Shown: positions 1 to 10,821 of the stretch, piece by piece
How the letters are laid out: every line of letters starts with the position of its first letter
How positions within the stretch are numbered: the first letter of the stretch is position 1
Assembly: GCF_010093535.1 (NCBI RefSeq)
Contig: NW_022985198.1
Coordinates: forward strand, 715,218-779,217
Origin: Lindgomyces ingoldianus
Lineage: Eukaryota; Ascomycota; Dothideomycetes; Pleosporales; Lindgomycetaceae
Length of the DNA stretch: 64,000 nt
Reading direction: 5' to 3'
Program-made: the position numbers and the translations under genes
The notes under the pieces: generated by a model
Database searches by the model: none
What the model was told of the DNA's origin: nothing
The model's input: only the letters and a program-made list of their open reading frames with translations

Positions 1-2
1 AA

Positions 3-1133
3 GATCACCGTCGGTGTTGGAGTGTCGCTAGGGATTGTTATGCTTCTGTTTCTTTCTTAACCTATGTTGCCCGCACTCATAGGAGCTGTCCAACACCACA
101 CTCCCAGCCAGTATGCGAAGCTTCAGTGGTCTCCGATAGCAAACGGTGTCCACCAAAAACATATCATGACATTACTGTACGCGTCGACGGAGGGATCCCT
201 CATTTACAAGATTTCCTTGCCGAGGACATGAAAACTACAAATGCAATGCCCTCCTCAAACCCAGATACATCCAGTCCAAATATAAACACCGTCTCAGATT
301 CTTTACCTAGCGTTCGGCCGTCAAATATCAGGTCACCCCGATCGTTGACTCATCTCGAAGAAGTCTCTTTTCAAAATCTGGAAGGAAAAAGCCTCTGTGG
401 ATGGCACCGCTCCAGGCTGCCATCTTCATCAACGCCTAGTCAGCTAGAAGAAGGAATATATTCGCCTATGCACACCGAAGGAACTCCATGGTCTTTGAAA
501 TCGTCGAACACAGTTTCGGCAGCAATGTCAGCAATTTGTCCAACTCCCACTAGTTCATCGCTGCAAATTATTCTCTCCTCTACGCCAACCAGCAACTCAG
601 GAAGCACTTTAGAGTCCTGTCGGTGTCAGTCAGCAGACAAAGGGGCTAGCCTAGATATGGTGGGTGCATATCAAATACCAGCAGGAGCTCTGTGTACTTC
701 GTCCCCTCCTATTACCGAGCCACTACCACCTTCTACTGCCCCGAATCCCCCGTTAGACACTACAAATGAACCACTTGCCTCTGCAGAACCTACAGAGAAA
801 TCCTCTATAACCCCGATATCCATAAAAACCTTCAAGTGCACCGAATGCGACCTCCCTTTTCGGGCATCTGGACAGAAAAACAAGCACATCAATCGCAAAC
901 ACCAGCGCCGGTATACCTGCCCTGTTGCATCCTGTCAAGTGAAGTTCCACTTAAACGCCGATCTCTAGCGACACAAGACGAGAGTTCATAAGGACATGTT
1001 TGGCTCCGAGGAAGGCTGGAAGTGCTCGAATCAGTGGTGTCAGGCGCCACAGAAGATTTGGGGGAGGAGGGATAATTTTGAGAGACATGTTCAACGGTGT
1101 TCGAAATTGAAGTCTGAAGAGGCCATGGAGTAA
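3..1133 (+). CDS. C2H2 zinc-finger protein, 5'-truncated, with internal amber codon
   Basis: The reading frame is open from the left window edge, with no usable in-frame ATG near the edge, so the 5' part lies outside. A Ser/Thr/Pro-rich region leads into zinc fingers. The first is C-x2-C-x12-H-x4-H (starts FKCTECDLPF). The second is C-x4-C-x12-H-x4-H (starts YTCPVASC). The third is C-x4-C-x15-H-x3-C, ending near VQRC. A TAG at 966-968 falls inside the helix of the second finger, yet the same frame continues through the rest of that finger and the whole third finger to TAA at 1131-1133. A single C-to-T change (CAG to TAG) would explain it. Splicing the stop out (GT at 911, AG at 968) would break the frame. 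Probable role: sequence-specific DNA binding in the nucleus. It may be a recent pseudogene or carry an assembly error. Confidence 0.7.
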
Positions 1134-2795
1134 AAGATGAGTTCAAGAAAATAACAGCACGACTCAAAAGAGTAGGGAGGGCTCAGACATGAGGATGTGG
1201 GTAGGTCTTCATTTTCTATAGTGCTGACTACCAGCGGCTATTCGCAATTGCGGAGCTCTCCGGACTCCACCATCTACTCATATGCATGAAGCCACTGCCG
1301 CTTACTATAGTCATGTGCGGCTTGCTGAGCAGCTTGCTGTCTAGCCCGCTCCTTCAGCAGTCAACTCAGTCCCTCATGGCCTTGGTATCCCCAAAAGTTT
1401 CACGTTGTCTGGCTATCAACCAGTTAGATGAGACTTCGAGACAGGGGATGCCTCCCTTGGTATTCACACACTGATCTTAATCGAGTTTTGGTATCCCCTC
1501 TTGGATGTCCATTTTATTGCTTTCTTAATCAATTTGCTAGCTGACTCAACTTCTGTTATAGTTGAAGTAGCATACAGACAACTCCTATAAGAAAAACATA
1601 GAATACTTAATCTTTATGCTAGTCGCAGTTTGGGGGCGTATAAAACCGCAAATACATCAATTAATATGCTGCGATTTTGTCCAGACGACAGTTCTCACAA
1701 TCTTCAGATATAAGCGTAGGTGAGCGAAAGGTCACGAGCAAAAGTGGGTGAAGTGATAATATTGGTAAAGGGCAAGCGGCCCAAGGTGATATGATTATGT
1801 CCACTCAAATGTAGATAAATAGGAGCCTATTAGGGGGTAAGATCTTCTAGATGCTCACCCTCCTGATGAACCATTCTGTCACACGTGAGACTAGTTCACG
1901 TGACCCTGCTCAGGGTGAATGTGGGTCCTTCACCTCTCACATTTTTCCTGTTTAGGACTAACGCTCTTTTAGCTACTATATATTTACCTCTGAGCTCTCT
2001 CTCGCTCTAGAGACCTTACACCTCAATCTACCTAGGTCGTCTCTCAATACCTAATTGCATGCTCACCTCTCTATATATGCCCTATCAGCTCCATCAGCTC
2101 CATCTAGGCTCACCTTGCGATACATTCAGCTGTGTCCTAGAATGTAAGTGAATCATCCCCTCTCGACGTAGTCGCCGCAGTCGAACAGAGCTATCTTCAA
2201 TCAACATCTCTCCACTCCCTTGTCGCAATTGCGGAACTTGAGGCAGTTACCTGGGTGAGATTTAATTTACTGATAATATTGATAGTTATATAGTTACTGC
2301 TAACACATATTTAGGGACGAGCAAATACAACCAGATTACTCAAGCTAGTCCGAGACGTTTGCCGACCCACTATGTACCACAAGCAAGCTAGATATATTAA
2401 TCCACTTCAGCATATATAGCTGTAATTGCACTCTGTTCGGCCCGCAAGTCAATAAGATGTCTGTCCGAGGTCGAAGAGCCAAAGTGCCTCATCATAGAAT
2501 TGTTTATGGGAGATAAATGGAATGCTACCTACAGACGCCCCGGTCCATAGGGACGGCGTCAGCTCGGTAGCCCATGCTGCGGAGATTTACGTGAAGCCAA
2601 TGTTGCTCTCGTTGTTGCTCGGGCTACGAATGCTGGACTTGTTGTCGGAAGGATTTCAAGAGAATGTCCCTGATTACTATTGTAATTCCACGTAGAGATG
2701 GAGCTCTGTTGAGGATGCAAAACAGCCGCAAAGGAAATAACTAGTCTAGCATTTACAAATCCTGAAAACCATTCCAACAATTGGTTATCGACCTT
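1134..2795. other. Intergenic, AT-rich, with a diverged repeat
   Basis: No convincing gene is visible. A 62-codon ATG frame at 1286-1474 has no homology I recognise and no splice context. The segment holds one copy of a repeat shared with 10.8-10.97 kb and many short TA-rich stretches typical of decayed mobile DNA. Confidence 0.5.
1952..2098 (+). repeat. Diverged dispersed repeat, copy 1 (LTR-like)
   Basis: It shares ordered blocks with 10822-10969 in the same orientation: TTAGGACTA, GAGCTCTCTC, AGACCTTAC and CTCAATACCT at matching spacings, followed by a CTATnnnCCCTA-like tail. The block order and a TATA-like stretch suggest a solo LTR or promoter-containing element. Identity was judged by eye. 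Confidence 0.45.
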
Positions 2796-5750
2796 TCATG
2801 CACCCGTATGAATGTAGGCAGCCCATATCAAAGGATCATCTGGCTTCAGTTTCCGCGTGCCGGCCATCTTCCGCAGCTCATCTCGCAGTTCTCTGATTGC
2901 GTAATGCAGCCCAAGCGCGGTCCTTTGTGGAAGCACAGTCCTCGATTCGTTTAGCATGTACTTGTAAAGGTGTCTCGCAATTGTCTTGGAGTGATATGCA
3001 TGGCAGTGCCAAAGCGTTGCAACTACTGTACGAAATCCGAGCAGCTGGAATGCAGAGGATATATGGAGAGACTCATCCGCGAGCATGAGCCCACTATTTG
3101 GGGAGCCACCTGAGTGGCAAGCAGATAGGTAGGCAAACTGTCCCCTAAATGAGTTGAGACGGAGCAGGTGAGAAATTGTCAAGGGTTTAGTCTGCCAGTC
3201 TTGCATGAGGAGGCAGCTCATCAATGGATCTACAGTAGACGAGATCCCATGACCTGAAAAGTGCAATATATCTGCGTCTCCAAGGAAACTTAGTGCCTCA
3301 TCGCAGGTCGGATTCATCTTGACAGTTGTAGCTGGCTCAGGGGGAAACATATCTGTGAGCTCCGAAACTTCTTGGACAACGTCAAGGAGATCGTCTTGGC
3401 CGGGGGTCTTCGGCATCCCTAAGACAAGAATCTTCTGCTTTCCAGGAGATATCGGCTTCATGGGTCTTCGCGCATGCTGGAGGAGCTTGATAGTAGGCGT
3501 GTAGGACGATATCACTCGGTCGATAGCAGAAACACGAGGCTCCGTATCATGGTAGCCGGCAGCATGCAGTGGGAGAAGGCTGAATACGCCGGAACGAATC
3601 CACCATATCCGGGGCCATTCATCATCAGCTTTTGGCGTAGTCGTGTATCCAAGCTCTTCAAGGACTGGGCCCACAGCGACGTCCCACAGCCACGTGAGAA
3701 CTCCTTTCATCTTCTTGCTTGTTTCGGCGTACCTCTTCACACTGCGCGTCGTGACAGCGTCGATGAACTGCTCGGCGTATTTCAACACATCAGGGTACGC
3801 CAAATTCGACAGGGCCACAGACTTCAATCTATCCTTGGTTATCAACAGCGCATCAGACCGTAATCTTGTTACACTGAATAGGACAAGTGGTCCTGGCTGA
3901 GCCAAATCTCGTAGTTCAGTCTCGGTTGGACAGTCTAAAAAGCTCTCAAATCCGCGTTCACTGCGGATCTTGGAAAGTATCGAATTGAACTTCTCCGTTT
4001 GAAGTCGAGCGTCACGGGCGTTTGTCGATGCGTTTCTGAGACTTTCTTCCATAGATGAAATAGTGGAGCTCAACCCTGATCGAACACGGAAAAATTCCTC
4101 GGCAAGCTGGTCGTGTTTTTCCTCGAGAGCGGTGAGGTCAGTGTCGAGGTTAAGTCGAAGATTTGCAACGATGCCTCTACCAATCTCTGATAAGCGAATT
4201 GCCTTGTAGACATCGCCTGTCACATCCAAGCATGCGGAGGCAGCTGACCATGCAATATTATCAAAGTGAACCAGATTGTGCTCCCTGTCGACCAGATTAA
4301 GGGAAGCAGGGCTAAGGAGAGGAAGAAGATCAACGGCCGTCTCGAATAGGCGAAAGGCTCGCGCGGGATCGCGACTGTAGGTATAGTTCCCACCATCATC
4401 GGCGGCACAAATTCGATAATATACGGGCGACTCAAGACATGCGGCCCCATCTTCATAGGCCTGGACGGCCAGATTCCAATCCGAATCATGGTCGGTCTTC
4501 TCTGCCTGAGCTTTGAGACATCTGCCAAGGACCGCGAGTGACTGCGCGTGGAACATTCTCGTCTGAAGCTTCAGAGCGCTCTGAAGAGCTGTGATGGCCT
4601 CATTGAGATCAGCTGTCAGTGGCAATTTGGTACTGTACCTCGATGAGAGAACAGCGCCCAACGTTCCCAGCAAGTTGCCCTTGTCGCTGTCCGGGCTGGC
4701 GGAGGATAAATTTACTGCCTGCCTCGAGAGTTCTATTGCCAAGTCTAAGTCGGGACTTGGTACCGTAACATTGCTCTCGTCGTCCTCCCCTGAAAGGTCG
4801 TATCGGCGTAACAATGCAGTCGCTTTGCCGCCTAGCAATGCTGCTCGGTCTTGATCACTCAAATGTCCCTGCTTCTCAAACCAAGCCATTGACTTGTCTA
4901 GCAAATCGATGGCCTCATCGCAATGCCTGACTTCCTTTGTTCTTCGAGCCAAGAAACGAAGGTTTTGCGCCTGAAGATTGAGAATTAACCCATAATTTTC
5001 GTGCTCAGGATTGATTGTGAGGAGATGATCAACGGTTTCTCTGGATTGTATGAGATCTGGAATTGAACCCGAGACGAGGTACCGCATTTGCAAGAGGGCG
5101 GCGTGGTGGTACTGAAAGTCCACATCGTCTTGAAAGTCTGGGGTATCAGCTCCGAAGAGGTCAAGAGCCTCATTGATATCTTCTTGTGTGTTCGTTGCCA
5201 TCGCACGGTGGATCAGTTCCTGGCGGAGTACGCCATACCACTGCTCAACCAACGATGATCCATCTTCGTCGTCAGCCAAAAGTATTGCCTCTCGCATAGC
5301 GTTGCGTCCAGCTTCAAAATCACTCCGTACTTCTGACAGCCGGTACAGTCTGAACAAAGCCTCTCCATAGTTCCCTTTAAACATCTTAAGATATGGATCA
5401 TTCTCCTGTGTTGCATCTATCGCTTCTTTGGCAGCATTGACCCCCAGTTGCGTATCTGTTTCGGGAGAATTACCTGAACTGGCTCGTTCGAGGAGGGCGA
5501 TGCTAAGGTGCGACAGGAAAGCCGGCTTAGATTCCTCGTCATCAGACAGTTCAACCGCTTTCTGGTAGCAGAATACTGCTCGGTCCCATCGTTCCGGGTG
5601 GCTCTCATCGTTTTCGAAGGCCTCCGCAGCCGAGTGCCAGACGATTGCTTGTTGTTCTGCTGGAATCACGCTAATGAGCAACTCGAGTTGATTCAAAGAT
5701 AGTCGAGACACTGCGAGCGCTCTAGAGCTCTGTTCTGCTGGCTCAGCCAT
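2796..5750 (-). CDS. TPR-CHAT domain protease-like protein
   Basis: This is an intronless 984-residue frame. Residues about 35-520 are alpha-helical tetratricopeptide-type repeats (for example the run ending AVFCYQKAVEL). A helical connector follows at about 520-600. The C-terminal CHAT domain, a caspase/separase-fold peptidase, spans about 640-984. Both expected catalytic positions are present: His834 in HFSGHG and Cys878 in YLSACHSGG. CHAT proteins with TPRs are known in bacteria and fungi as cysteine proteases that cleave partner proteins, in several cases pore-forming death effectors. The start is the ATG at 5750, the first in the frame. The gene is divergent from the PNP_UDP gene 2.8 kb away and sits in repeat-rich DNA. 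Substrate and regulation are unknown. Confidence 0.9.
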   Translation of the reverse strand: MAEPAEQSSRALAVSRLSLNQLELLISVIPAEQQAIVWHSAAEAFENDESHPERWDRAVFCYQKAVELSDDEESKPAFLSHLSIALLERASSGNSPETDTQLGVNAAKEAIDATQENDPYLKMFKGNYGEALFRLYRLSEVRSDFEAGRNAMREAILLADDEDGSSLVEQWYGVLRQELIHRAMATNTQEDINEALDLFGADTPDFQDDVDFQYHHAALLQMRYLVSGSIPDLIQSRETVDHLLTINPEHENYGLILNLQAQNLRFLARRTKEVRHCDEAIDLLDKSMAWFEKQGHLSDQDRAALLGGKATALLRRYDLSGEDDESNVTVPSPDLDLAIELSRQAVNLSSASPDSDKGNLLGTLGAVLSSRYSTKLPLTADLNEAITALQSALKLQTRMFHAQSLAVLGRCLKAQAEKTDHDSDWNLAVQAYEDGAACLESPVYYRICAADDGGNYTYSRDPARAFRLFETAVDLLPLLSPASLNLVDREHNLVHFDNIAWSAASACLDVTGDVYKAIRLSEIGRGIVANLRLNLDTDLTALEEKHDQLAEEFFRVRSGLSSTISSMEESLRNASTNARDARLQTEKFNSILSKIRSERGFESFLDCPTETELRDLAQPGPLVLFSVTRLRSDALLITKDRLKSVALSNLAYPDVLKYAEQFIDAVTTRSVKRYAETSKKMKGVLTWLWDVAVGPVLEELGYTTTPKADDEWPRIWWIRSGVFSLLPLHAAGYHDTEPRVSAIDRVISSYTPTIKLLQHARRPMKPISPGKQKILVLGMPKTPGQDDLLDVVQEVSELTDMFPPEPATTVKMNPTCDEALSFLGDADILHFSGHGISSTVDPLMSCLLMQDWQTKPLTISHLLRLNSFRGQFAYLSACHSGGSPNSGLMLADESLHISSAFQLLGFRTVVATLWHCHAYHSKTIARHLYKYMLNESRTVLPQRTALGLHYAIRELRDELRKMAGTRKLKPDDPLIWAAYIHTGA

Positions 5751-8512
5751 TTTGATGGAAGTTTGAATTGATATTGTGTGTAGCCTTGTTTAAAGAAAAA
5801 TGAATTTAAGGTCAGGATGGAGTGAAGCTTGGTCCGGTAAACGAGACGTTCACGAGGAAAGCTCTCGGGTGAGATTTGCAGCCTTGCTACTGCTAGATGA
5901 GCCTTAGACGAGTGAATTTGTGTATTTCGAATGTCGAATTTGGGAAGAAGCTGTGTCAACTTGTTGAACGACTGATTAGAGAGCGGGGTCCTGGTTATGG
6001 CGTTGACAGCTCTCAGCCTTGTTCGCGTGAAAGGCGGCTGAGACTGGTGCTCACAAAATTTATTAAGCCGCAGAGTCGGTAACGTTTCTACTGTATCCTT
6101 GGCGACACACGAATGTTTTCTTTTCCTCACACAATCCTCAGAGATTCAAAAAGGCATATATCACGCTCAGGATTAAGCTGGCATTGTCATTATATAGTGA
6201 GGCTTCAATTACCTGATTAGGATCAAAGTTAACGCTGAATTTTGGTGTTTCAGAAGCCTCTCCAACGTTACGTCTTCCGCCGCCGCCATGTTTCGAGCCC
6301 AGGGAGTCTGATCTCGTCCACCAGCTCACCCTCCCCATCGATCAGCAAGGACAACGCAGAGGCTTCACTTGAAACATTGATACACTCTAGATAGATGTAC
6401 CAGGACAAGATATAACATCAGATGCTGGTGGAGAGAGTCATCAGGGTGGGTCATGGTACTCTCTGCGATTTCCTGAGAGATTGCGGTTGGAGTCGCCAAA
6501 CACTAAGGCTCTTCTCTATGAATCACAGCAAAAAGCTCTATGAAGGGTTTTGTTAATCAATAAGGAGATTAGGTGCTGAAGATGTATAGTTTTAAATAAG
6601 TCAATGTGTTAGCTTAGGAAGGAAATGTGTGTTAAGGTTGGGTCCTCCGGACAGTGGTCTTGAGGTTGGTGGAGACGCGGGGAAGTTGATCGACGTCGAC
6701 TGGTCTGGCTTTAAGGGTAAGGGTAGTAGAAAATTGTACAATGGAGGTTAAGGGCAGGAACAAGGGAAAAATACTGTCAGGGCGAATTAATAGAGCTAAC
6801 TATGACTTTCTTTTCAATAGAAGTCATAGTGGCTAAATACTCGTTAGTAGGACATGAGCTATATTGTTCTCTCGAGATAGAGGCACAGAGGTAGATGTTT
6901 GCCAAGGCCATGTAACTTCTTCCTATCTATTGAGGCATAGAGTTGCTTAAACTACATGATCCTTTCCTGCTAGTTCGTATAACGAGGCTGTAGGACGAAC
7001 TTGTGCTCTACTTCGGGAACAAGGCCGCCTTCCTTCATATCACACACAAGGGCCTCCAATCCTAATGGCAGCTATTCAGGGTATCTATATGAAGGCACAT
7101 TCGTAACAATTTGCTATTGGTATTAGAAAGCTTAACGCGCGGTAGTGTCCTTTTGCCTCCAATAGAATTGCTAATCAGATCCGGAGCAGCCGTAATATCT
7201 CTTCTACGCTCTATATCCTTTGTTTCCTTTAGCTGCTACTTTCTACAGTAGGCGCTGGCTAGGATGTTGTTACTTGGCTTAGATGAGGGCTTGTTGACTA
7301 ATTAATTACGCAGAAAGGGCTTCTGCAGTGCATTAATCTGAACACGAATCACTTTAAACCCCACCTACAATACATTCTTAAAGTGGGTAACGTGATAGCT
7401 AACTATCCCTATTCGTAAAGCTTCCTTCATAGTAGTGAGATATGACAGCAGCACGCACTGCTAAACTGCAACCTTTATCTGGGCGGAAGCTAACGCCACG
7501 GCTCGTACGCGGTGCCCAGGACGTTCAGTCGTTGACGCTAAGATATCATACAACGACGTCACTATATCCCCTATAAACAACATCGGAATGAATGCGCGCT
7601 CGGATTCATCAGAATCCTCTGCTGCCCCACTCCGTTTACGCGGAGAATTTATGGTATATTTATATTAAACTGATCCCGCTGGGATAGGAGTGGCGACGAA
7701 GACGGCGGATATGGCTCAACAAGCGGTGACCCGACGATCTCAGTTGGGGCAGGATGAGCACACTCTGAGCCATAAAGAAAGGAATAATAGCAGGTATGCT
7801 ATTAGGAGACGGTGACAGCGTGAGAGGCCCAGGGTCAGCCTAGGTAACTGGCTTATTGGTGCGCGCTGCTGTAGCTCCTCCCCTCATCCCGCTACTAGCC
7901 TGCTCATTGACCTTGTTTAATGACTGAGCAGCTATTTTAGCAGTAGGTTTTCAGCTAGTATATTACTTGAACGTGTCGACTTAGATGGAGGCGCTTCCGC
8001 CGCCTTGGTTGGGCGACTCTACGGGCGATGGTAACGCCGGAGAGGCCTTCACAACACTAACAGTCGGCTTCAACTTTGGTCATAACCGGGTAATCAAAAT
8101 CTCACGACAATGATAACGATATTAACTTAATCCAGGGCACTTTGCTGAAGTGTCTGGGTTCCTATGAGATGTGTGTAAGGGGAAGGACAGAAGCGAAAGC
8201 GCTAGGTAATTCTACCGATTAGACACCCGCTCTAATAAATCGCGGTGCACGCAAACGCAGTTTTAGCAGTAGGAAGCCATTCTCTCAAAGCATTGAAGCG
8301 TCTTTATTCGAAAACCTGTAACCCGGAGGGCTGCCCAATCAACTCGAGGCTTGGCTTCCCTCGCTTGTATATAGACCTCATGGCCCTTCGGTCTCATCAT
8401 ATACACAATACACCACTTCTCTCATTACTCATTCCTCATGTCCACTCTCAAAGCTACAAACTTCTGATTTGTTAAGTGGCGACAAACCCGGGTCGCTCTC
8501 CGAAGCCACGCC
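5751..8512. other. 2.8-kb intergenic region between divergent CHAT and PNP genes
   Basis: No gene is supported. Open frames at 5693-6130 and 6138-6338 on the minus strand overlap the CHAT 5' region, and neither shows a domain or splice logic. From about 6.4 to 8.3 kb stop codons are dense in all frames and CTA/TAG-rich stretches recur, as expected of old repeat DNA decayed by mutation. The last 200 bp hold a probable promoter for the PNP gene, with a TATA-like GTATATAG near 8368 and a pyrimidine-rich tract at about 8410-8450. Confidence 0.5.
8316..8360 (+). repeat. Short direct repeat flanking the PNP gene, copy 1
   Basis: It contains CTGTAA(C)CCGGAGGGCT followed by GGCTTGGCTTCCC. The same two blocks recur in the same order and orientation at 10493-10545, downstream of the PNP_UDP gene. 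Confidence 0.5.
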
Positions 8513-10282
8513 ATGGCTACACTCACTGCGAACGATTACACTATCGGGTGGATCGCTGCGCTTCATACTGAGCTGATGGCAGCAACGGCGATGTTGGACG
8601 AACGACACTTACCTCTACCACAGCCTTCTAGAGATGATAACTCATACACGTTCGGTCGTATCGGTACGCACAACGTTGTTATTGCTTGCCTTCCACTTGG
8701 CAGAATTGGCAAGGCTCCGGCAGGCATAGTGGCCAAGGACATGCTACGGAGTTTTTCGAACCTTCGATGCGGGCTCATGGTTGGCATTGGAGGTGGTATT
8801 CCAACGGAAAAGATGGACATGCGTCTAGGGGATATCGCGGTCAGCAAGCCCGGTTACAACGATGGCGGCGTTGTGCAATATGACTACGGTCAGACGGTCA
8901 GGAAGGGGCGATTCATTCGGTCGGGCACCCTTAACCAGCCCCCTACCCTGCTATTGACGGCGCTGGCCACCATCCAGGAAAGACATGAGCGAGGAGAACG
9001 CGAATATGTGCGACTTGTGCAAGACATTCTGCCAGAACTTGCAAATAATTTCTCTTTTCCTGGTGCAGAAAATGACCGCTTGTTTCACTCTGACTACGAT
9101 CATGTTGCTGATCATCTAGTTTGCGATCATTGCAGCACTGCAGAAATAAAGAACAGACCACCGCGAACTGACCCATACCCACGTGTCTTTTACGGCACTA
9201 TTGCCAGCGCTGACCGGGTAATCAGACATGGACCAACTCGAGATAAGATTGGTAAAGAGATTGGCGCGATATGCTTCGAGATGGAGGCAGCCGGGCTGAT
9301 GAACGACTTTCCCTGCCTTGTCATCCGTGGGATTTGTGATTACTCGGACACACACAAAAATTATCAGTGGCAGCCGTACGCCGCTTTGACTGCTGCAGCT
9401 TATGCAAAAGAACTTCTACATATCCTCCCTTCTGAGACCGTCGACTCTACTCAGCCCAAGGCCACGTCTTCCGTGAATTTCGAGAAAGTGCATACTACTA
9501 GTGACTCCGGATATTCCTCTGAGAGAAACGATGCTTCGATCCCAGCACATTCCACCATCTCGAGTATTCATTCGTTCTTCGTCATCGACCCCAAGGTCAT
9601 ACACTCACCGAGCGTGGCACTTGGAAGACTGGTTACCGATGTTAGGACTCCGTGGGACGAGTACTGCACAGAGGTTCCAAAGCCAGACGAGAGTAGGATC
9701 GGCATCTCTCCTGATTCACTCTTGAGAGACCTGCTCGAAGGGTCAAGCTCAGCAGCATTCCAGTCGAAGTTTCTTGATATCCTATCCAAGTTCTTAAAGA
9801 CAGATGATATAGCGAGCACGGTAAACTCCACCGCGGGCAAGTCTTACTTCCTCACAAACCCACGCCAATGGCTCAGGGCCGTTTGCGAGTCACCCGAAGT
9901 ACGCAAGTGGATCGAAGAGATGATCAAAATTGAGTGGGATGTCTGGTTGGTCGTCGGCATCCACACAATAACCACCACGCCTGCTGCCTCAGTTCCCAAT
10001 CCAGACTCCGGAGGTCTACCGCCGTCTGACGAGGAAATCATTGTTGCTGTCCAGTACCGGAAGGTCATATTTGGCTGGCTGGACAAAGACGAGAATACGG
10101 CGCATCTGGAACCTGGCGCCTATCAATGGGAACCGCTAATCTTAACCAAAGCATCAACAGACACGGACGAAGAGACTGAAAAAGACACCCTGGAGGTATC
10201 TCTTGAGACTCATGTTGACACCGCTGAGCTAGTGTTCTCCAGCGATATCTTCGAGGAGGGTGACAGAATCTTGGTTTTCTAA
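8513..10282 (+). CDS. PNP_UDP (nucleoside phosphorylase-like) protein with unidentified C-terminal domain
   Basis: This is a 589-residue intronless protein. The ATG lies in a good context (gccATGg). Residues about 8-305 form a PNP_UDP/nucleoside-phosphorylase fold of the fungal type: opening YTIGWIAALHTEL, glycine-rich GLMVGIGGGIP, CFEMEAAGL and the VIRGICDYSDTHK segment that closes the active site. This domain occurs widely at the N-terminus of fungal NLR-like receptors, where its role is sensing or nucleotide processing. A polar linker at about 306-345 leads to a ~245-residue C-terminal domain rich in predicted beta strands, with DVWLVVGIHTITTT and IIVAVQYRKVIFGW. I cannot name it. There is no NB-ARC/NACHT domain or repeat array, so this is not a full receptor. 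The gene is divergent from the CHAT protease gene. Confidence 0.85.
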   Translation: MATLTANDYTIGWIAALHTELMAATAMLDERHLPLPQPSRDDNSYTFGRIGTHNVVIACLPLGRIGKAPAGIVAKDMLRSFSNLRCGLMVGIGGGIPTEKMDMRLGDIAVSKPGYNDGGVVQYDYGQTVRKGRFIRSGTLNQPPTLLLTALATIQERHERGEREYVRLVQDILPELANNFSFPGAENDRLFHSDYDHVADHLVCDHCSTAEIKNRPPRTDPYPRVFYGTIASADRVIRHGPTRDKIGKEIGAICFEMEAAGLMNDFPCLVIRGICDYSDTHKNYQWQPYAALTAAAYAKELLHILPSETVDSTQPKATSSVNFEKVHTTSDSGYSSERNDASIPAHSTISSIHSFFVIDPKVIHSPSVALGRLVTDVRTPWDEYCTEVPKPDESRIGISPDSLLRDLLEGSSSAAFQSKFLDILSKFLKTDDIASTVNSTAGKSYFLTNPRQWLRAVCESPEVRKWIEEMIKIEWDVWLVVGIHTITTTPAASVPNPDSGGLPPSDEEIIVAVQYRKVIFGWLDKDENTAHLEPGAYQWEPLILTKASTDTDEETEKDTLEVSLETHVDTAELVFSSDIFEEGDRILVF

Positions 10283-10492
10283 ACTTTTATCGTGATCTGT
10301 AATTTGAAGTTAAAATAAAATTTCCTTGGAACAATCTCTTCAACAAATTTCGGTTTAATTCTCCTGCCTCTAGACTTAGCCTTCTTCATCTTGTTTATCA
10401 GAATATAGAACTCTCTTCTGCTCACCCTTTAGCACTTACGATGACCTCTGCAACCCAAGCAGTTACGTGAGCAGATACTTGTCCTTGCACTT
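10283..10492. other. 3' flank of the PNP gene
   Basis: A short AT-rich segment follows the stop, including the run AAAATAAAATTTCC that could serve in 3' end formation. Nothing else is seen. Confidence 0.4.
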
Positions 10493-10545
10493 CTGTAAGC
10501 CGGAGGGCTCTACGATGGGCAACCTAACCCTGGGCTTGGCTTCCC
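10493..10545 (+). repeat. Short direct repeat flanking the PNP gene, copy 2
   Basis: Matches 8316-8360: CTGTAA(G)CCGGAGGGCT followed by GGCTTGGCTTCCC, with a longer spacer between the two blocks. Confidence 0.5.
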
Positions 10546-10802
10546 ACAATACAGGATAAATATGCGCTAGCCGTCTTCTCCAGCAATTGGTCGACCAGTG
10601 AGATAATTAGGCGTCGCCGAACCAAGGGCCCAAACTTGAGTGAAGTTTCGATGACTTCGTCGTTGGATGGAATCTCCAAACCAGTCTCACCATAGCGTTG
10701 GAGGAAGTCCTCTAACACTGCCAATAGCTTTTCCTTTTCTGAGACTGGTCTTTGCTTATGAGTACATAGTGTCGCACGTGTCTCACGCGATACTATACCC
10801 AT
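10524..10802 (-). CDS. Small hypothetical ORF (92 aa)
   Basis: An ATG-initiated frame with plausible amphipathic helices (KEKLLAVLEDFLQRYG and RRRLIISLVDQLLEKTA). No family is recognised. It ends inside a short repeat and starts next to an LTR-like repeat, so it may be a fragment of a mobile element or of an older gene. Treat as tentative. Confidence 0.25.
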   Translation of the reverse strand: MGIVSRETRATLCTHKQRPVSEKEKLLAVLEDFLQRYGETGLEIPSNDEVIETSLKFGPLVRRRLIISLVDQLLEKTASAYLSCIVGSQAQG

Positions 10803-10821
10803 GTACTGCGCTATTCACTCA

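Noticed and set aside
5693..6338. Minus-strand open frames upstream of the CHAT gene
   Set aside because: They overlap the CHAT 5' end in another frame, show no domain, and have low-complexity composition.
8513..10282. Naming the PNP protein's C-terminal domain a gasdermin
   Set aside because: Only general strand pattern and size agree; no diagnostic motif was seen, so it is kept as a hypothesis.
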